64,000 nucleotides of DNA, taken from assembly GCA_938036875.1 (NCBI GenBank), contig CALHVX010000029.1:27681-91680 (forward strand). Reading direction: 5' to 3'. Numbering within the stretch: position 1 is the stretch's first letter; every line of letters begins with the position of its first letter. Shown here piece after piece: positions 51,601 through 60,400 of this stretch. Made by a program: the position numbers and the translations under genes. This DNA is from an uncultured Pseudomonadales bacterium. Its GTDB lineage: Bacteria > Pseudomonadota > Gammaproteobacteria > Pseudomonadales > Azotimanducaceae. The notes beneath the pieces are model-generated. The model made no database searches and had not been told where the DNA came from. It saw nothing but the letters and a program-made list of their open reading frames with translations.

Positions 51601-53058
51601 ATCACCAAACACCGCAGCAGGCTCACCGGTATCTGCATTCAGCAACTGCACGGTAGCACCATCAATCAAGCGTCCACTGGCGCTATCAAACAGCACACCC
51701 AGCGGATCAACCAAGGCTTCAGCCGAGGCGACGTTAGCCGCATTGGCTGCGTTCACATAACGCACCTCCAGCTGCTCATTGACACCAACGTCGAGCTCAC
51801 AGCTGTTGATGCTAATGGGGTTACGACGGAGCGGTAAATACCCCACAAAACTGCCGGTGTTCACACCAGTTTCTAATAGCTCTAGCGTTTCAAGGTCTCC
51901 GCTGGGCGTTGAAACCTCAACTTGCACTCGATCTACCGCAAGCAGGTCCAAGTTGGCCGCGGCATCTACCACTCGCAAGAAAGCACTCTCACCAGCGACA
52001 TAAAGATCTGCTGGCGCCAAGCTGGTAGTACCTGGAACGGGGACCGAAACACCAAAAGGACTGGTGGGTTGCGCCACAGAGCTGGTCCCACTAGGGACTA
52101 CGCACTGCGCTTGACCCACATCAACCGGTTCAGCCGCCGGTAGCGTTGGTGCGTGCTGCAAAAATTCAACGCTTACTGTATCTCCAGTACCGCCGGTGGG
52201 CGGGACGGTGGTAACGGTAAGGCTTTCGGTATGGGTCAGGCCACCCGCATCCGTGGTGGTCACTTGCACAACAGCACTTTCGCCATCTGCAAAAATGACA
52301 CCCGGCGCCAGCCGGAGCTCGTTGCCGACCGCTACAAACCTAGGATCGCTAACACTGTAAGTATGCGTATCCGGGTTGTCCGGATCGATGGACGTCATCA
52401 AAGCAATTGAGGCGCCAGCTGTGCTATGTGGCACGGTGGTATTGGTGAACTCAATGTCTGTTGGTGTTTCATTGACGTTATTAATCGTCAATACATAATT
52501 CAAGGTTGAGGTGGCACCGTTGTTATCGGTCACCTCTATGGGCAAAGTTACCTGGGTCTCTTCTTCAAAGTTAAAGCTAGTACCAGCAACCAAGGTTAAG
52601 TCGCTGCCCACCACAATAAAGCGCGGGTCTGCACTCGCTGCTAACGCAAAAGTATGGGTATCCGCCGGGTCAGAATCGACCGCAAGCAAGGTACCAATGA
52701 GGGTTGAACTACTATTTTCATCCACCGAACCTGGGTTCAAACTGATGCCAGAGGGGGCACTGTTACCAGACCCCGCATCTGTTACTACAGTGGTGCTAGC
52801 ATCGATTGAGAAATCGGTGCTGCCTACGCTATAGCTTGCATTAGCGGTGTTCACAATAGGTGTGTTGGCAGGAATCGCGTGCACCGTCGGTGCTACGCCT
52901 AAAAGCGCAACAACGAACAGAGCAAGCAGTAAACTGCTTTGTTGCATAAACCGTTGCAACGCACAACCCAACAATGCAGGCGCTAGAAACGAAACTACCG
53001 GGCAGCGCTTACGCACTGCCCGGTTGGGTCCTACTGTTCGTCTTACTAACTGCATCAT
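45640..53058 (-). CDS. Giant modular outer-membrane protein with C-terminal barrel
   Basis: 2472 residues; I do not know a named family for the whole chain. In order: an extended signal region (to about residue 61, cleavage near VHA/IPA); a strand motif VNTANASYSV shared with two neighbours; two cadherin-like repeats (about 95-290); two copies of a module of about 290 residues (about 293-585 and 588-886); a DUF11 domain (about 888-1010); a carboxypeptidase-regulatory/SdrD-B-like domain (about 1030-1110) with two Cys; a low-complexity Ser/Ala stretch; an invasin-like Ig module (VADGITPPMVAVRLFDRTGR); and about 850 residues of alternating strands from about 1620, read as a beta-barrel, including YRDYSIDYQRGTLLF. 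The end continues past the last strand without a terminal aromatic. ATG 53058 is used; a later Met at residue 38 is possible. It is the last gene of a four-gene operon. Confidence 0.8.
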   Translation of the reverse strand: MMQLVRRTVGPNRAVRKRCPVVSFLAPALLGCALQRFMQQSSLLLALFVVALLGVAPTVHAIPANTPIVNTANASYSVGSTDFSIDASTTVVTDAGSGNSAPSGISLNPGSVDENSSSTLIGTLLAVDSDPADTHTFALAASADPRFIVVGSDLTLVAGTSFNFEEETQVTLPIEVTDNNGATSTLNYVLTINNVNETPTDIEFTNTTVPHSTAGASIALMTSIDPDNPDTHTYSVSDPRFVAVGNELRLAPGVIFADGESAVVQVTTTDAGGLTHTESLTVTTVPPTGGTGDTVSVEFLQHAPTLPAAEPVDVGQAQCVVPSGTSSVAQPTSPFGVSVPVPGTTSLAPADLYVAGESAFLRVVDAAANLDLLAVDRVQVEVSTPSGDLETLELLETGVNTGSFVGYLPLRRNPISINSCELDVGVNEQLEVRYVNAANAANVASAEALVDPLGVLFDSASGRLIDGATVQLLNADTGEPAAVFGDDGVQPYPSTLISGGSTVDAGGNVYDFAAGAYRFPFVAPGNYRLVITPPNRFTFPSAVVDATLQVLPGGPYALGPGSRGNPFAVPVGPAVRVDVPLDLQPVTPSPGEVEWLLLAPGDPNSSAETLNSTACFDGQNFTPSPAAQSLSQGTLNTPLTVQLRAASRFRRGEVMLLRVTDLDQDLDPFAPDTLVVDVTPVAVAGGSTELERLELTETGASTGIFVGYLNTSTEANASPNDCRLQVPAGTQVRVDYVDPAQPSDSSSALALLDPGFTLFSSINGAPVDGISVTLIDQSTGLPATGSVFASDGVTAFPATLVSGASATDSNGVSYSFAPGSFLFPVIAPGEYRLEVAGTDAYAFPSTLSDAELNALLTGPYVLEAGSRGASFVVNGFDAIGFDVPLDPTSGALVVTKLASTESAAVGDFVQYLITVDNAPTAGPTGVLALRDALPYGFRYQAGSLRLNDAPVTQETDVLTVAADGAQLEIALAALAPGESHELRYVTEVSPATPLGNARNTASLLGTGLGDVNTAVADVQIHDDLQQSKAIIMGRVLDGACVDEDDEPKATKGLANARVWLEDGTYVITDKEGKFHFEGIMPGSHVLQLDASSLPQEYELLSCEEDSRRTGTAYASFVDVQAGTIWRENFYVAKRTPDALQLQSRLRARADAGYITYRYELVGNAKGITDAKTTFMLDAGMRYVPGSAKLNGQVVADPSGAAIGALTFLLPDSDVLLKPQAKGEQVSELAYQVSFDVGVIDTTGALEVKALTALKVLGEKQRTPLLTSRLRVDWPDSLVDVTIAKLGVAKGPKPRTSVAPLASSGRSSSAEQRTSRSANKAADTSVDGTVEQTLGARSGAFEPGSDGIHTDTGYAYMEVSGAQPKEAAPAYVLPEIVGQPAPEFDLAWLRQQPAKFAMAWPPTDHNPRMPSIAVAVVHPQGQRPALVVDGVLVNPISYEGTVVDAERSLAVSHWRNVSISEATSTLTASLPSDASAASGAAPVDRSSTPESVPALSREVTFGSAPVRAEFLPELSYLVADGITPPMVAVRLFDRTGRPARPGLTGEYALEGNFAALNEARLLGLLENAGQAGVQRYRVRNNGIAYIQLEPTSETGELTLRFEFDEHRRDSLRARIVPGQRDWILVGLAEGTFSSNSSDADDVLLPNADLADNALTDGRIAFYAKGMVKGEWLLTAAYDTDKEVQGQIRQQIDPNRFYTLYGDGTEQRYDAQSQRKLYLKLERRQFAGLFGDFDTGFDRTEYTRYARTVTGLQVGHHGRRWQLQGFAAETSQRLVRDELRGDGTSGIYRLSTGSLLINSERIAIVVRNRFRPQEIESSTTLVRYRDYSIDYQRGTLLFKQPVFSQDEQFNPIYIEAQYEVEEASGNEELVAGARVAYRLDDQDSEVAITYVKDDNRNAGGELMGIDARWEFRPGTRVEAELASTDSKQGAGGSDASGEAYRLELLHQGERVAGRAYLRHQESNFGLGQQAAIGVGARTYGIEGEYQVNAKLSVRAEAFAQEDLDQDTERQVVGVEAQYAAGPTRYALGLRAVQEETVEPAAAGSNARSNERDATQVTAGVSRRLLENRLTLRADTEVSFGNAENTDYPSRAVLGAQYDLNNRLALIGEQEFSWSDERDTQDTRVGFKARPWSGADFVSNVARQTTENGERLFATTGLLQQWRLNERWLLDFGMDRVQTLKRSEAADDPSQLSFRPTNPTASGSFDQDFTAAFMGATYRRDSWDLMSRLEFHAGDLSDKWNLLLGANRQLADGKIVSASAAVLNEELTNGDSRDTVDARLGLAWRPIDKDWLFLNRLDLRQETLLSGGGAAGFDTRTRKWVDNFNANYRPNDRDQLSIKAGLKYVMSNFDGAEYDSFTGLLGLEYRHDFGKRWDVGAQASVLRSFGSKTQQYSAGVSVGLALFDRTWTSLGYNVVGFSDEDFSAAEYTSQGWYLKVRLRLDQDLMRRFLGFVGVAQHPTPVATNTFAGAQADHRR

Positions 53059-53079
53059 TCGCTTAACTGGTATCCGGCC

Positions 53080-54450
53080 CTAATCCAGGGTTACGAAGTA
53101 CACAATGTAAGCGAGCGCTCCCGCAGCACAGTCTCCTAGATCACCACCAACACCCGTTATAGGTGCGCCGGTGTAGGCAGGCACTGTGGTCGGAGTGCTG
53201 CATTCTAAGTGCGAAACAACATCCAAGTCGGTAACCGAACTTAGATTAAAGTTTGGCGTTTGACCACCCACTGCGAAGGTAACGCCATTCGGAATAACAA
53301 TGGCTGTAGCAGGGTTCGCTTGGTCACCCGCTGTCACTTCCGTTGGCAAGACATCGTTTAGCGTTACCGCATTCGCCGCAAGCGTTGCAGACTCGTTCGC
53401 TACACCAATCACGTACATGATGACCGCACCAGGAATCGCCTTTGGTTCTGCATCAACCGTTACTCGGTCCGTGTTAAACCGATTACCGGTGATGGGGTCA
53501 TACAAGACCACCGCATTCTTGGCGAGAGATAGAGCAACACGGGTAGTAAAACCCGATGCATCAGAGCTTTGCCCATCCGCAGCACCATCAACCACACCTA
53601 GACCGCTAGCAGCACTGAAAAAGTCAAATTGCTCGTCGTCAGCGTTAGCGGCAGGAGCGCCAGCATCAGCCCAAACGGTTTCAACCGTTGTTAAGCCGTT
53701 CGCCACCTCGGTTGGCGTAGCGCCAGAACCCGGAGCGATATTGCCGCTGTCATCCAAACTCGATGGAGTGAAAGGTGCACCACCAGCATCGGCCACGCCA
53801 GCAACCAAGGTGTAAGATCGATACACATCGTTTGCTTCAGCGCCATCAACCGAGATAGCGACCAACACGTTTGCGGTGCCATCAATGGGAAGATTACCCA
53901 ATGAGTAGACGCCGTTAGGACCAGCGGTTAGCACCGTATCGACACCTTGGGTGTATACACCGTCAGAAACCGGTGATCCGGTATTGCCACCATCATCGAT
54001 AGCAACAACAACCGCCCCTGGCGTACTGGCGAAAGCGCTACCTGGAGCAGAAAAACCGGTGACCGCATTACCGTCCTGGTCAATCAAACCAAGTACAACG
54101 TTGGTTGCATCGTTACTACTGTTGGTTACAGTAAAGTTCAGAGCAGGCAACGCTGCACCAGCGGTGGTCACGTCTTGTGACGGCACCACGGGCACCCAAT
54201 CGGTGTCTGTTGTGGTTACATCTAGCACCAACTTGCGGTCAACATTAAAGGTGACCGAGGTACTAGCTGTCTGGTTTACGCTGTTGACTTGGTAACTTAA
54301 CGTCACCGAGTTTTGCACTGGCGTAGATACATCAGTACCTGCCGCATGCACAGAACCCGCCAGCAACGTACCCAACGCTAAGCAAACTAACGCCGGTAGA
54401 GTCGCTTTCTTATTCGAAAGATTGCGAGAAAGTTTAAAGTAAGACTGCAT
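53080..54450 (-). CDS. Exported DUF11-type protein, 456 residues
   Basis: Signal peptide (LPALVCLALGTLLAGSVHA), then mature sequence opening VQNSVTLSYQVNSVNQTAS, a motif shared with the 5' and 3' neighbours. Two or more all-beta modules follow, rich in Asp, Gly, Thr and Ala, including a late DUF11-like region (AIPGAVIMYVIGVANESATLAANAVTLNDVLPTE, shown here only by its ends: AIPGAVIMYVIGV and AVTLNDVLPTE). Two Cys near the C-terminus may bond. The ATG at 54450 has AAGGGA seven bases upstream. It probably acts at the cell surface or in the periplasm with the giant barrel protein encoded 21 bases downstream; the role is not known. Confidence 0.75.
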   Translation of the reverse strand: MQSYFKLSRNLSNKKATLPALVCLALGTLLAGSVHAAGTDVSTPVQNSVTLSYQVNSVNQTASTSVTFNVDRKLVLDVTTTDTDWVPVVPSQDVTTAGAALPALNFTVTNSSNDATNVVLGLIDQDGNAVTGFSAPGSAFASTPGAVVVAIDDGGNTGSPVSDGVYTQGVDTVLTAGPNGVYSLGNLPIDGTANVLVAISVDGAEANDVYRSYTLVAGVADAGGAPFTPSSLDDSGNIAPGSGATPTEVANGLTTVETVWADAGAPAANADDEQFDFFSAASGLGVVDGAADGQSSDASGFTTRVALSLAKNAVVLYDPITGNRFNTDRVTVDAEPKAIPGAVIMYVIGVANESATLAANAVTLNDVLPTEVTAGDQANPATAIVIPNGVTFAVGGQTPNFNLSSVTDLDVVSHLECSTPTTVPAYTGAPITGVGGDLGDCAAGALAYIVYFVTLD

Positions 54451-54486
54451 CAATATTTCCCTTTGAAACTATTAAAGTTTCCCCCG

Positions 54487-55002
54487 TTATTTCAACTTAA
54501 CGTTGAAAGATACTTGGCCGGTTTCCCCAGGCTCTAGAGCAGAAAGAAATTGCCACTGGATCGTGGTGTATTCCCGAGCCGAAGCCACAGCTTCAGCCCC
54601 CTGCTTTACAACTTTGAGATTTTCGCCAAGATCGAAAGTCACGCCTTGGTCAGCTGAGAACAAAATTTCTGTTCCAGATCCAAATGCTGTGCCATCGATG
54701 TATTCGGTGCTGTCCGGTACCGGGTTTGTTATGACGATGCTTCCTGCATCGACTTGACCCTCACCTGCGTTGGTAAACGAGATGGTGTAACGCAATTCAT
54801 CACCTGGCACGACGCTGTCTGCGTCTACCAAGCGGCGCTGCGCCACCCCTTGTTGATCAACATAGGTTTCAACCTTGGCAACCGAATTGGCCACTTCAAC
54901 TTGTGCTGCGGCCGAGGTGGCTGCAGCAGTCAGAAAAATGCCCAACACGAAGTTCACTGCCCCGTGCCAACGCGCTCGAGTATCCTTGTTCAAATGCGTC
55001 AT
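54487..55002 (-). CDS. Exported single-DUF11 protein, 171 residues
   Basis: ATG 55002 follows AAGGAG. A signal peptide (VLGIFLTAAATSAAAQ) leads to one DUF11 module: VVPGDELRYTISFTNAGEG, then VITNPVPDSTEYIDGTA and ending ETGQVSFNVKLK. DUF11 domains build surface and spore-coat proteins in other bacteria. The small size suggests an adaptor or a polymerising subunit. Gaps of 33 and 50 bases to its neighbours support one transcript. Confidence 0.78.
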   Translation of the reverse strand: MTHLNKDTRARWHGAVNFVLGIFLTAAATSAAAQVEVANSVAKVETYVDQQGVAQRRLVDADSVVPGDELRYTISFTNAGEGQVDAGSIVITNPVPDSTEYIDGTAFGSGTEILFSADQGVTFDLGENLKVVKQGAEAVASAREYTTIQWQFLSALEPGETGQVSFNVKLK

Positions 55003-55052
55003 TTGGTTCTCCTTAGTAGTGCTATCCAATTGCGCTGTGCAGTTAACACAGT

Positions 55053-56159
55053 TCAACGGACAGCGGCTTGGAAGCGAATGGTGATGGTAGAACCATCCCC
55101 AATCACTTCTCCCAAAACGGCACGCACGGTGCCGGTTGTTTCATCAAAGCCGGTGCTATCCACACCAGCCGGTTCAAAATCGTCATCAATTTCTTGCCCC
55201 GCAGGGAGCGTTGATACGCTCAAGCTGCCAGGCTGATAAATAAGGTCTGTTGGGACAGGGTCAGTAATGGTGATATCGCTAGCGGTTGCGCCGGTGCTAA
55301 CCGTCACTGCCAACTCGTAAGTCACAAGGCTGCCCGGTACTAAAGTGGTTCCACCGCTGGGGTCAGAGATAGCGACCGCCGCTTTGGTTAGCGATAGAAC
55401 TTCATCGCTAACTTGCACCGCACCTGCAGCACGCAGCAATAAATTGTTGCTGTCGTGGGTAGTACCAACAACGGCGTTAACCGGCGGCCCACTAAGCGCA
55501 TCACCAGCCCCTGCATAGGCTGTTGCTACCGGTGGAAAAGCGGGTGCGTCAGGATCATCGGTACCAGCATTGCTAATGACGGTGCTTGCAACGGCTCGCA
55601 ACTCAAGCAAACCTATGTCAGCAGCGTTTAGACCGCTGGGCACATCAACTTGGGCGTAGACCACCAAGCTTGCATCGGCGGCAAGCAGCGGATCGTTCGA
55701 ACCTAGGGTGTAAGGCGTATCCCCACCCGCACCGGTTTGCAAACCGGGCAAACCATTGGTTTCAAAAAACAGGGAGGGATTGGTGACATCAAACTCATCA
55801 CCGACCACTGAGGGGTTGGCAACCAAACGAAACACTTCATTGCCGTTACCGGTATTGGTGACGCTGTATTGCAAAACCGCTTGTTGTGACGGTGAGCCAA
55901 CAGGGACCGGACCGGAATCGTCGCTAACCACCACCACGTCCAGCAGTTCGTCTACCAAGGTATCAACGCTTGCTTGGAGCAAGCCATCCGCGCTGGCGCC
56001 GGTCAGACGAAAGCGCAGCTCGGCTTGGTTAGTTACGGCTTGGCCTGCACTGGTACCCGCCGCAGAAGCTGGTGCGGGCGCAACAGCTAGGCATAGGACC
56101 GCACTGAGCAACATCACGCTCAGCATCCCGCAACTACCTAACCTTTGCCGCTTATCCAT
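55053..56159 (-). CDS. Exported DUF11-type protein, first gene of operon
   Basis: 368 residues from ATG 56159, with AGGGA seven bases upstream. A signal peptide (MLSVMLLSAVLCLAVAPAPA and on) precedes mature sequence with the shared motif VTNQAELRFRL. A long beta-rich middle region contains YSVTNTGNGNEVF, and a C-terminal DUF11 module holds LVPGSLVTYELAV and ITDPVPTDLIYQPGSL. No anchor or sorting signal is visible, so it is likely periplasmic or released. A hairpin and a CRP/FNR-like site lie upstream. Confidence 0.77.
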   Translation of the reverse strand: MDKRQRLGSCGMLSVMLLSAVLCLAVAPAPASAAGTSAGQAVTNQAELRFRLTGASADGLLQASVDTLVDELLDVVVVSDDSGPVPVGSPSQQAVLQYSVTNTGNGNEVFRLVANPSVVGDEFDVTNPSLFFETNGLPGLQTGAGGDTPYTLGSNDPLLAADASLVVYAQVDVPSGLNAADIGLLELRAVASTVISNAGTDDPDAPAFPPVATAYAGAGDALSGPPVNAVVGTTHDSNNLLLRAAGAVQVSDEVLSLTKAAVAISDPSGGTTLVPGSLVTYELAVTVSTGATASDITITDPVPTDLIYQPGSLSVSTLPAGQEIDDDFEPAGVDSTGFDETTGTVRAVLGEVIGDGSTITIRFQAAVR

Positions 56160-56202
56160 AGCAATCCCTGGCAAGACCGAAAATCGGCCCAGCTATCCAT
56201 CA

Positions 56203-56220
56203 ACCGTTATCATTAACGGT
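56203..56220 (-). promoter_or_regulatory. Perfect hairpin in the surface-operon leader
   Basis: ACCGTTA and TAACGGT form a 7-bp stem around TCAT, 44-61 bases upstream of the first operon start at 56159. It may be an operator or a leader RNA element. Confidence 0.4.
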
Positions 56221-56238
56221 GCTCAAATCTTGGGGATA

Positions 56239-56279
56239 TGATCTAGACAAGCCGGGTGCTATGCCGTGATCTAGGTCAA
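56239..56279 (-). promoter_or_regulatory. CRP/FNR-like site and TGATCTAG direct repeats
   Basis: Two identical TGATCTAG copies start at 56239 and 56267, 28 bp apart. The second is part of GTGATctagGTCAA (56266-56279), which on the reverse strand reads TTGACctagATCAC, close to the FNR consensus TTGAT-N4-ATCAA and also to a CRP half-site pair. The position, about 110 bp upstream of the surface operon, suits an activator. Binding is inferred. Confidence 0.35.
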
Positions 56280-56343
56280 ATTTGCCAGATATTTGACGTT
56301 CTAGTCATGGGTTCGCGCCAGCAAGCTGACAGGGAATGAAACC

Positions 56344-56581
56344 TTAGCTAGAGATCAACAAGTTCGCTAGCGAGACGTATATCAACACTTTCAATATCGG
56401 GATGGTAAACAATGACGGCAACACCCGTGTCCAACTGTTGTTGAACGGCCAAGCGTTTGCTGGCCAAGGACGGTGAGTGCTCAGCAGCTTCACCGTAGTC
56501 TGTGCCTTCACGCAGAACAAAGGCATCGATCAGACCTTCAAGCGCGTCGGAAGAGAGTTCTTGCCAAGGGATTTGTATCAT
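56344..56581 (-). CDS. yheU: YheU-family small protein
   Basis: A 78-residue cytoplasmic protein. IPWQELSSDALEGLIDAF and VLREGTDYGE match the E. coli YheU sequence closely, and the C-terminal GVAVIVYHPDIESVDI also aligns. The function is unknown across the family. ATG 56581 gives the family-like N-terminus MIQIPWQ; the ribosome site is weak. It sits between the surface operon and the divergent response regulator. Confidence 0.9.
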
Positions 56582-56730
56582 AGTACCCAATTCTACGTGA
56601 TACGCGTCCCAACCCCTACAACTAGACACTCAAGGTGCTTGAATTTAGCATTGCGCGGTGCGTTACTACCGCCTTACCAGTATCTCGACTGCCCGCAGTA
56701 AAGGGATTTCGCCAACAGGAATTTGGAGTT

Positions 56731-57438
56731 ATGGCAGAACAAGACCACATACTTGTCGTCGAAGACGAGCCGATTACACGCGAACAACTCGTTTCGTATT
56801 TTGAAGAAGAAGGCTTTCGAGTCTCATCAGCGGATACAGGCGAACGTGCCCTACAGCTGCTGTCCGAGCACGACATCATCTTGGTACTACTAGATATCAA
56901 GCTGCCAGGCAAAGACGGTTTAACCCTCACCCGCGAGATTCGCACTCAATCTGATTTGGGTGTGATCTTGGTTACCAGCAAGCAGGAGCAGATTGATCGC
57001 ATCCTGGGCCTGGAAAGTGGCGCTGACGACTACGTCACCAAACCCTTTGATCCTCGCGAGTTGCTCAGTCGCTCACGCAACCTGATACGCCGCGTACAAA
57101 CGCAGCAAAATCAACGTCGCAAGAGCCACATCCGCACCTTTGACGGCTGGACTTTAGATCTCAACAAACGCGAGCTGACCTCTCCTGAAGGTATCGATGC
57201 GCAGCTATCCGCTGGTGAATACCAGTTGTTGCTAGCATTTATGGAGAAAGCCGGCGAAGTCATGAACCGCGATCAACTCATGAACCGAATTCGCAACCGC
57301 GAATGGTTTCCGGATGACCGATACATCGACGTGTTAGTTGGCCAACTACGCAAGAAGCTAGGTGAACGCGCTGCCAACGCAAAGATCATTGCCACCATCC
57401 ATGGAACCGGGTATTTATTCACCCCAGAAGTAGCGTAG
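56731..57438 (+). CDS. OmpR-family response regulator, TorR/ArcA-like
   Basis: A 235-residue regulator. The receiver has VVEDEP, phospho-acceptor Asp55 (VLLDIKLPGKDGL), a switch Thr in VILVTS and Lys in YVTKPFDPREL. The winged helix ends YIDVLVGQLRKKLG with GTGYLF. The sequence around GLESGADDYVTKPF is closest to TorR and ArcA. The ATG at 56731 follows AGGA and GGAG. It lies 36 bases before the giant kinase gene on the same strand and is its likely output, since that kinase carries its own REC and HPt domains for a phosphorelay. Confidence 0.9.
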   Translation: MAEQDHILVVEDEPITREQLVSYFEEEGFRVSSADTGERALQLLSEHDIILVLLDIKLPGKDGLTLTREIRTQSDLGVILVTSKQEQIDRILGLESGADDYVTKPFDPRELLSRSRNLIRRVQTQQNQRRKSHIRTFDGWTLDLNKRELTSPEGIDAQLSAGEYQLLLAFMEKAGEVMNRDQLMNRIRNREWFPDDRYIDVLVGQLRKKLGERAANAKIIATIHGTGYLFTPEVA

Positions 57439-57474
57439 GCTACTTCTTTCCATTCACGTTTTTTCTACGCAAAC

Positions 57475-60400
57475 ATGCCGGGGGTTGGCTTGGCTAGCGA
57501 ACCTGCGTCAAAAGTCCTATATGAAAGTGTCAACACCAGGGTAACTCGAACCACCCTGGGTGATACGCCCGTGATCTGCAAAGCATTGAAGGCTGGGGTT
57601 CAAACGCCTCATGCCATTGCACGTTATCAACACGAATTTGTGGTGAACCAGTCCTTAACCAGCCCCCACATCAGCAGGGCTTTAGAGTACGACGACCGCG
57701 CCCACAAGCTCTACTTCGAATGGACCGACGCAGAAACCCTCCGCGACTTCATTAGCTCTGGCCCAAGCCAAGAGTTGCCGGTACTTATGCAGGTGGCGGC
57801 GAACATAGCTCGTGCCTTGCAATCGATCCACGATGAGGGCGTGGTTCACCGGGATATAAACCCAGCTAACCTTCTTATCGATGCCGACTTAAACATTCGA
57901 ATCATCGATTTTGGCCTCGCCACCTTCTCAGCACATAACCAACCGGCCAGCGGCGAAGTGGTCAACCAGCTCGCGGGAACACTCAACTACTTATCACCAG
58001 AGCAAACGGGCCGAGTGAACCGGGTGGTCGACTACCGAACCGACCTCTATGCGTTGGGTGCAACCTTTTACGAGCTATTTTCTGGCGCGCCCCCTTTCAT
58101 CAACACGGACCCGCTGGAGTTAATCCACGCACATATTGCAAGCCAGCCAAAGCCTCTGCACGAAGTTTCCTCCCGCGTGCCAAGCTGGCTGTCCGATGTG
58201 GTGCTTAAGTTGCTCGCTAAGCAACCGGAAGATCGTTACCAAAGCGCCATGAGCGTCAGCGATGACCTGCTGGAAGGTCAAGACCTTGCGAACATTGTGC
58301 CCTTTCGCATTGCACAGACCGACACGCCTGGCCAACTGGCGCTACCAAAACGCATTTACGGTCGGGAGCAAGAGCTTGCCACCTTAAAATCGCTGTTCGA
58401 CCGCGTCACCAAAGGTGAGGTGCTCTTTGCTGAGCTCACCGGCGCTTCGGGGGTTGGCAAAAGTACCTTTACCGAGACAACCTCTCGACAGGCCGCAGAA
58501 GCTGGGCTGTTAGTGGCTCAGACCAGCGCCGGCCACCTACGATTTACTGACAACGTCGCCAAAGACACCAACCAACTAATCTTGGATTTGCTGCGCCCGC
58601 TGGTGCGACAAATATTATCTTTAGAAGGCAAATCTGCAGCCCAGCTAATCGAGCGCTTAAACCGCATTCCAAGCACCCCACTGAAGCTGCTGCTGCCGTG
58701 GATTCCTGAGCTCAGCAACATGCTGGCGCCCGGCGACAACACAGCAAATCAAGACCACACCATCAGCGTTGGCAACGAGCGGGATGCAGTGCGGCAACTA
58801 TTGGGCGCCATATCCCCCATGCCGCTGTGCTTAATCATTGGCGAAGTAGACAGCCTAGCCAGAAGTATCTATCAAGATATCCTTGAGATGATGGTTGAAC
58901 AGCGCAACATCCTGCTGATCACCGGTTCGGACAAACCCAACCCAACCGTGTTCGATGCCCCAAAATTTGCGACCAAACACCACCAGATTGAACTCCAACC
59001 CCTGGCGCGAAGTGATGTACGAATCATGTTGGCCGATATGCTGTCGCAAAGCGAAGCTAGGGTTCGTGAGTTAGCCTCTGAGTTATGGGAAAAAACGGAC
59101 GGTCTGCCGGCACCATTGCTTGAACTTCTTTTTGAGCTACACCACAACGACGCGATTTCTTACAACTCCCAAGCCGGAGTGTGGAGCTGGGATCTCGATA
59201 TCGTGCGTGGGCACTACTTTAGCAACAACTCTAACGAGCGCATTCAAAGCCAGCTGGTTAGCTTAACCGCAGAAACCCAAGAGTTACTACAATTTGGCAG
59301 CTGCATCGGTCTAGAGTTTGGCTTAGATATTTTAGCCGGCACCCTAAATCGAGAAGAAGCAGATCTAGCCCGCCACCTACGCACGGCTATAGCGCTTGGC
59401 TTACTAGGTTTATCCAGCAAGCAATATCGATTTTCGCACCCTCGGATAGCGTCACAAATCTACGCCGAAATAGATGAAGACAAAAAGAGCGAACTGCATT
59501 TTGCTATCGGCGAGTACCTGGTCGCTCACAAGCACCGCGAAGGCAGCAACATCATCAACATCGCTGACCACTTCAACGCTGGGGCCGACTTATGCGACCT
59601 TGCCCCGAACCGCCGCCTAGACATCGCACATTACAACTTGCTGGCCGGACGCGAATCTTTGCAACGGGCAACCTTTCAAAAAGCCTACAAGTACGCACGC
59701 AGTGGGCTGTCTTTATTTTTCAGCCAACAGCCGAGCCACGAGCCCGTCTACTTGGAGCTGTGTCAATGTGCCGCAGAAGCGGCATTTTTGTGTGGTGACT
59801 TCGAGCAGCTGACCCGTGTGGTTGAACACAGCAGCCAAGCCAGCAGCTCCATGCAGGAGGTCCAGCTACGGGCCGCCATTGTGCGCAACGAGCTCAACCA
59901 AGCACAGACACTGACCCTGTCTGCCTTGGCGGAACTGGATTACAAACCAAGTAGTATAGGCACCTTGCTGAGCAAGCCTAAGTTGGCGGGCTGGACAATA
60001 CCCAATACGCGCTTAAAAGCGCCGCTGGCAACGCTCAACGAGCCCAAAACCCAACAACAGCTACGCCTGCTTTGCTATTTGCTACACATCAACTTTCATC
60101 TTGGCGAGCCGTCGTTACCCTACATTCGCGATGGTTTGCTGCTGGCTCAGCGGCACCGCGCTTATTCTCCTGAAGTCGCCCTGATCTATGCAAACAAGGC
60201 AATGGCACAACTAAAGCGTGGGTTCTCTAGCCAGGTGCTTATCGCCGCGAACAACGCGCGCTTAATCGCCAACCAACAACCAAACGATGCATTCTCCATA
60301 CGCACCACCACGGTACTAAACGGTTTGGTGGACCCTTGGTCCAAGCCCATTGATCAAACGCTCAAAGCATTGGCGAGCAACGTTGACGCTAGCATGCAGG

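Noticed and set aside
45640..53058. Classical type V autotransporter
   Set aside because: The C-terminal region is about 850 residues, far larger than the roughly 300-residue autotransporter barrel, and no beta-helix passenger is seen.
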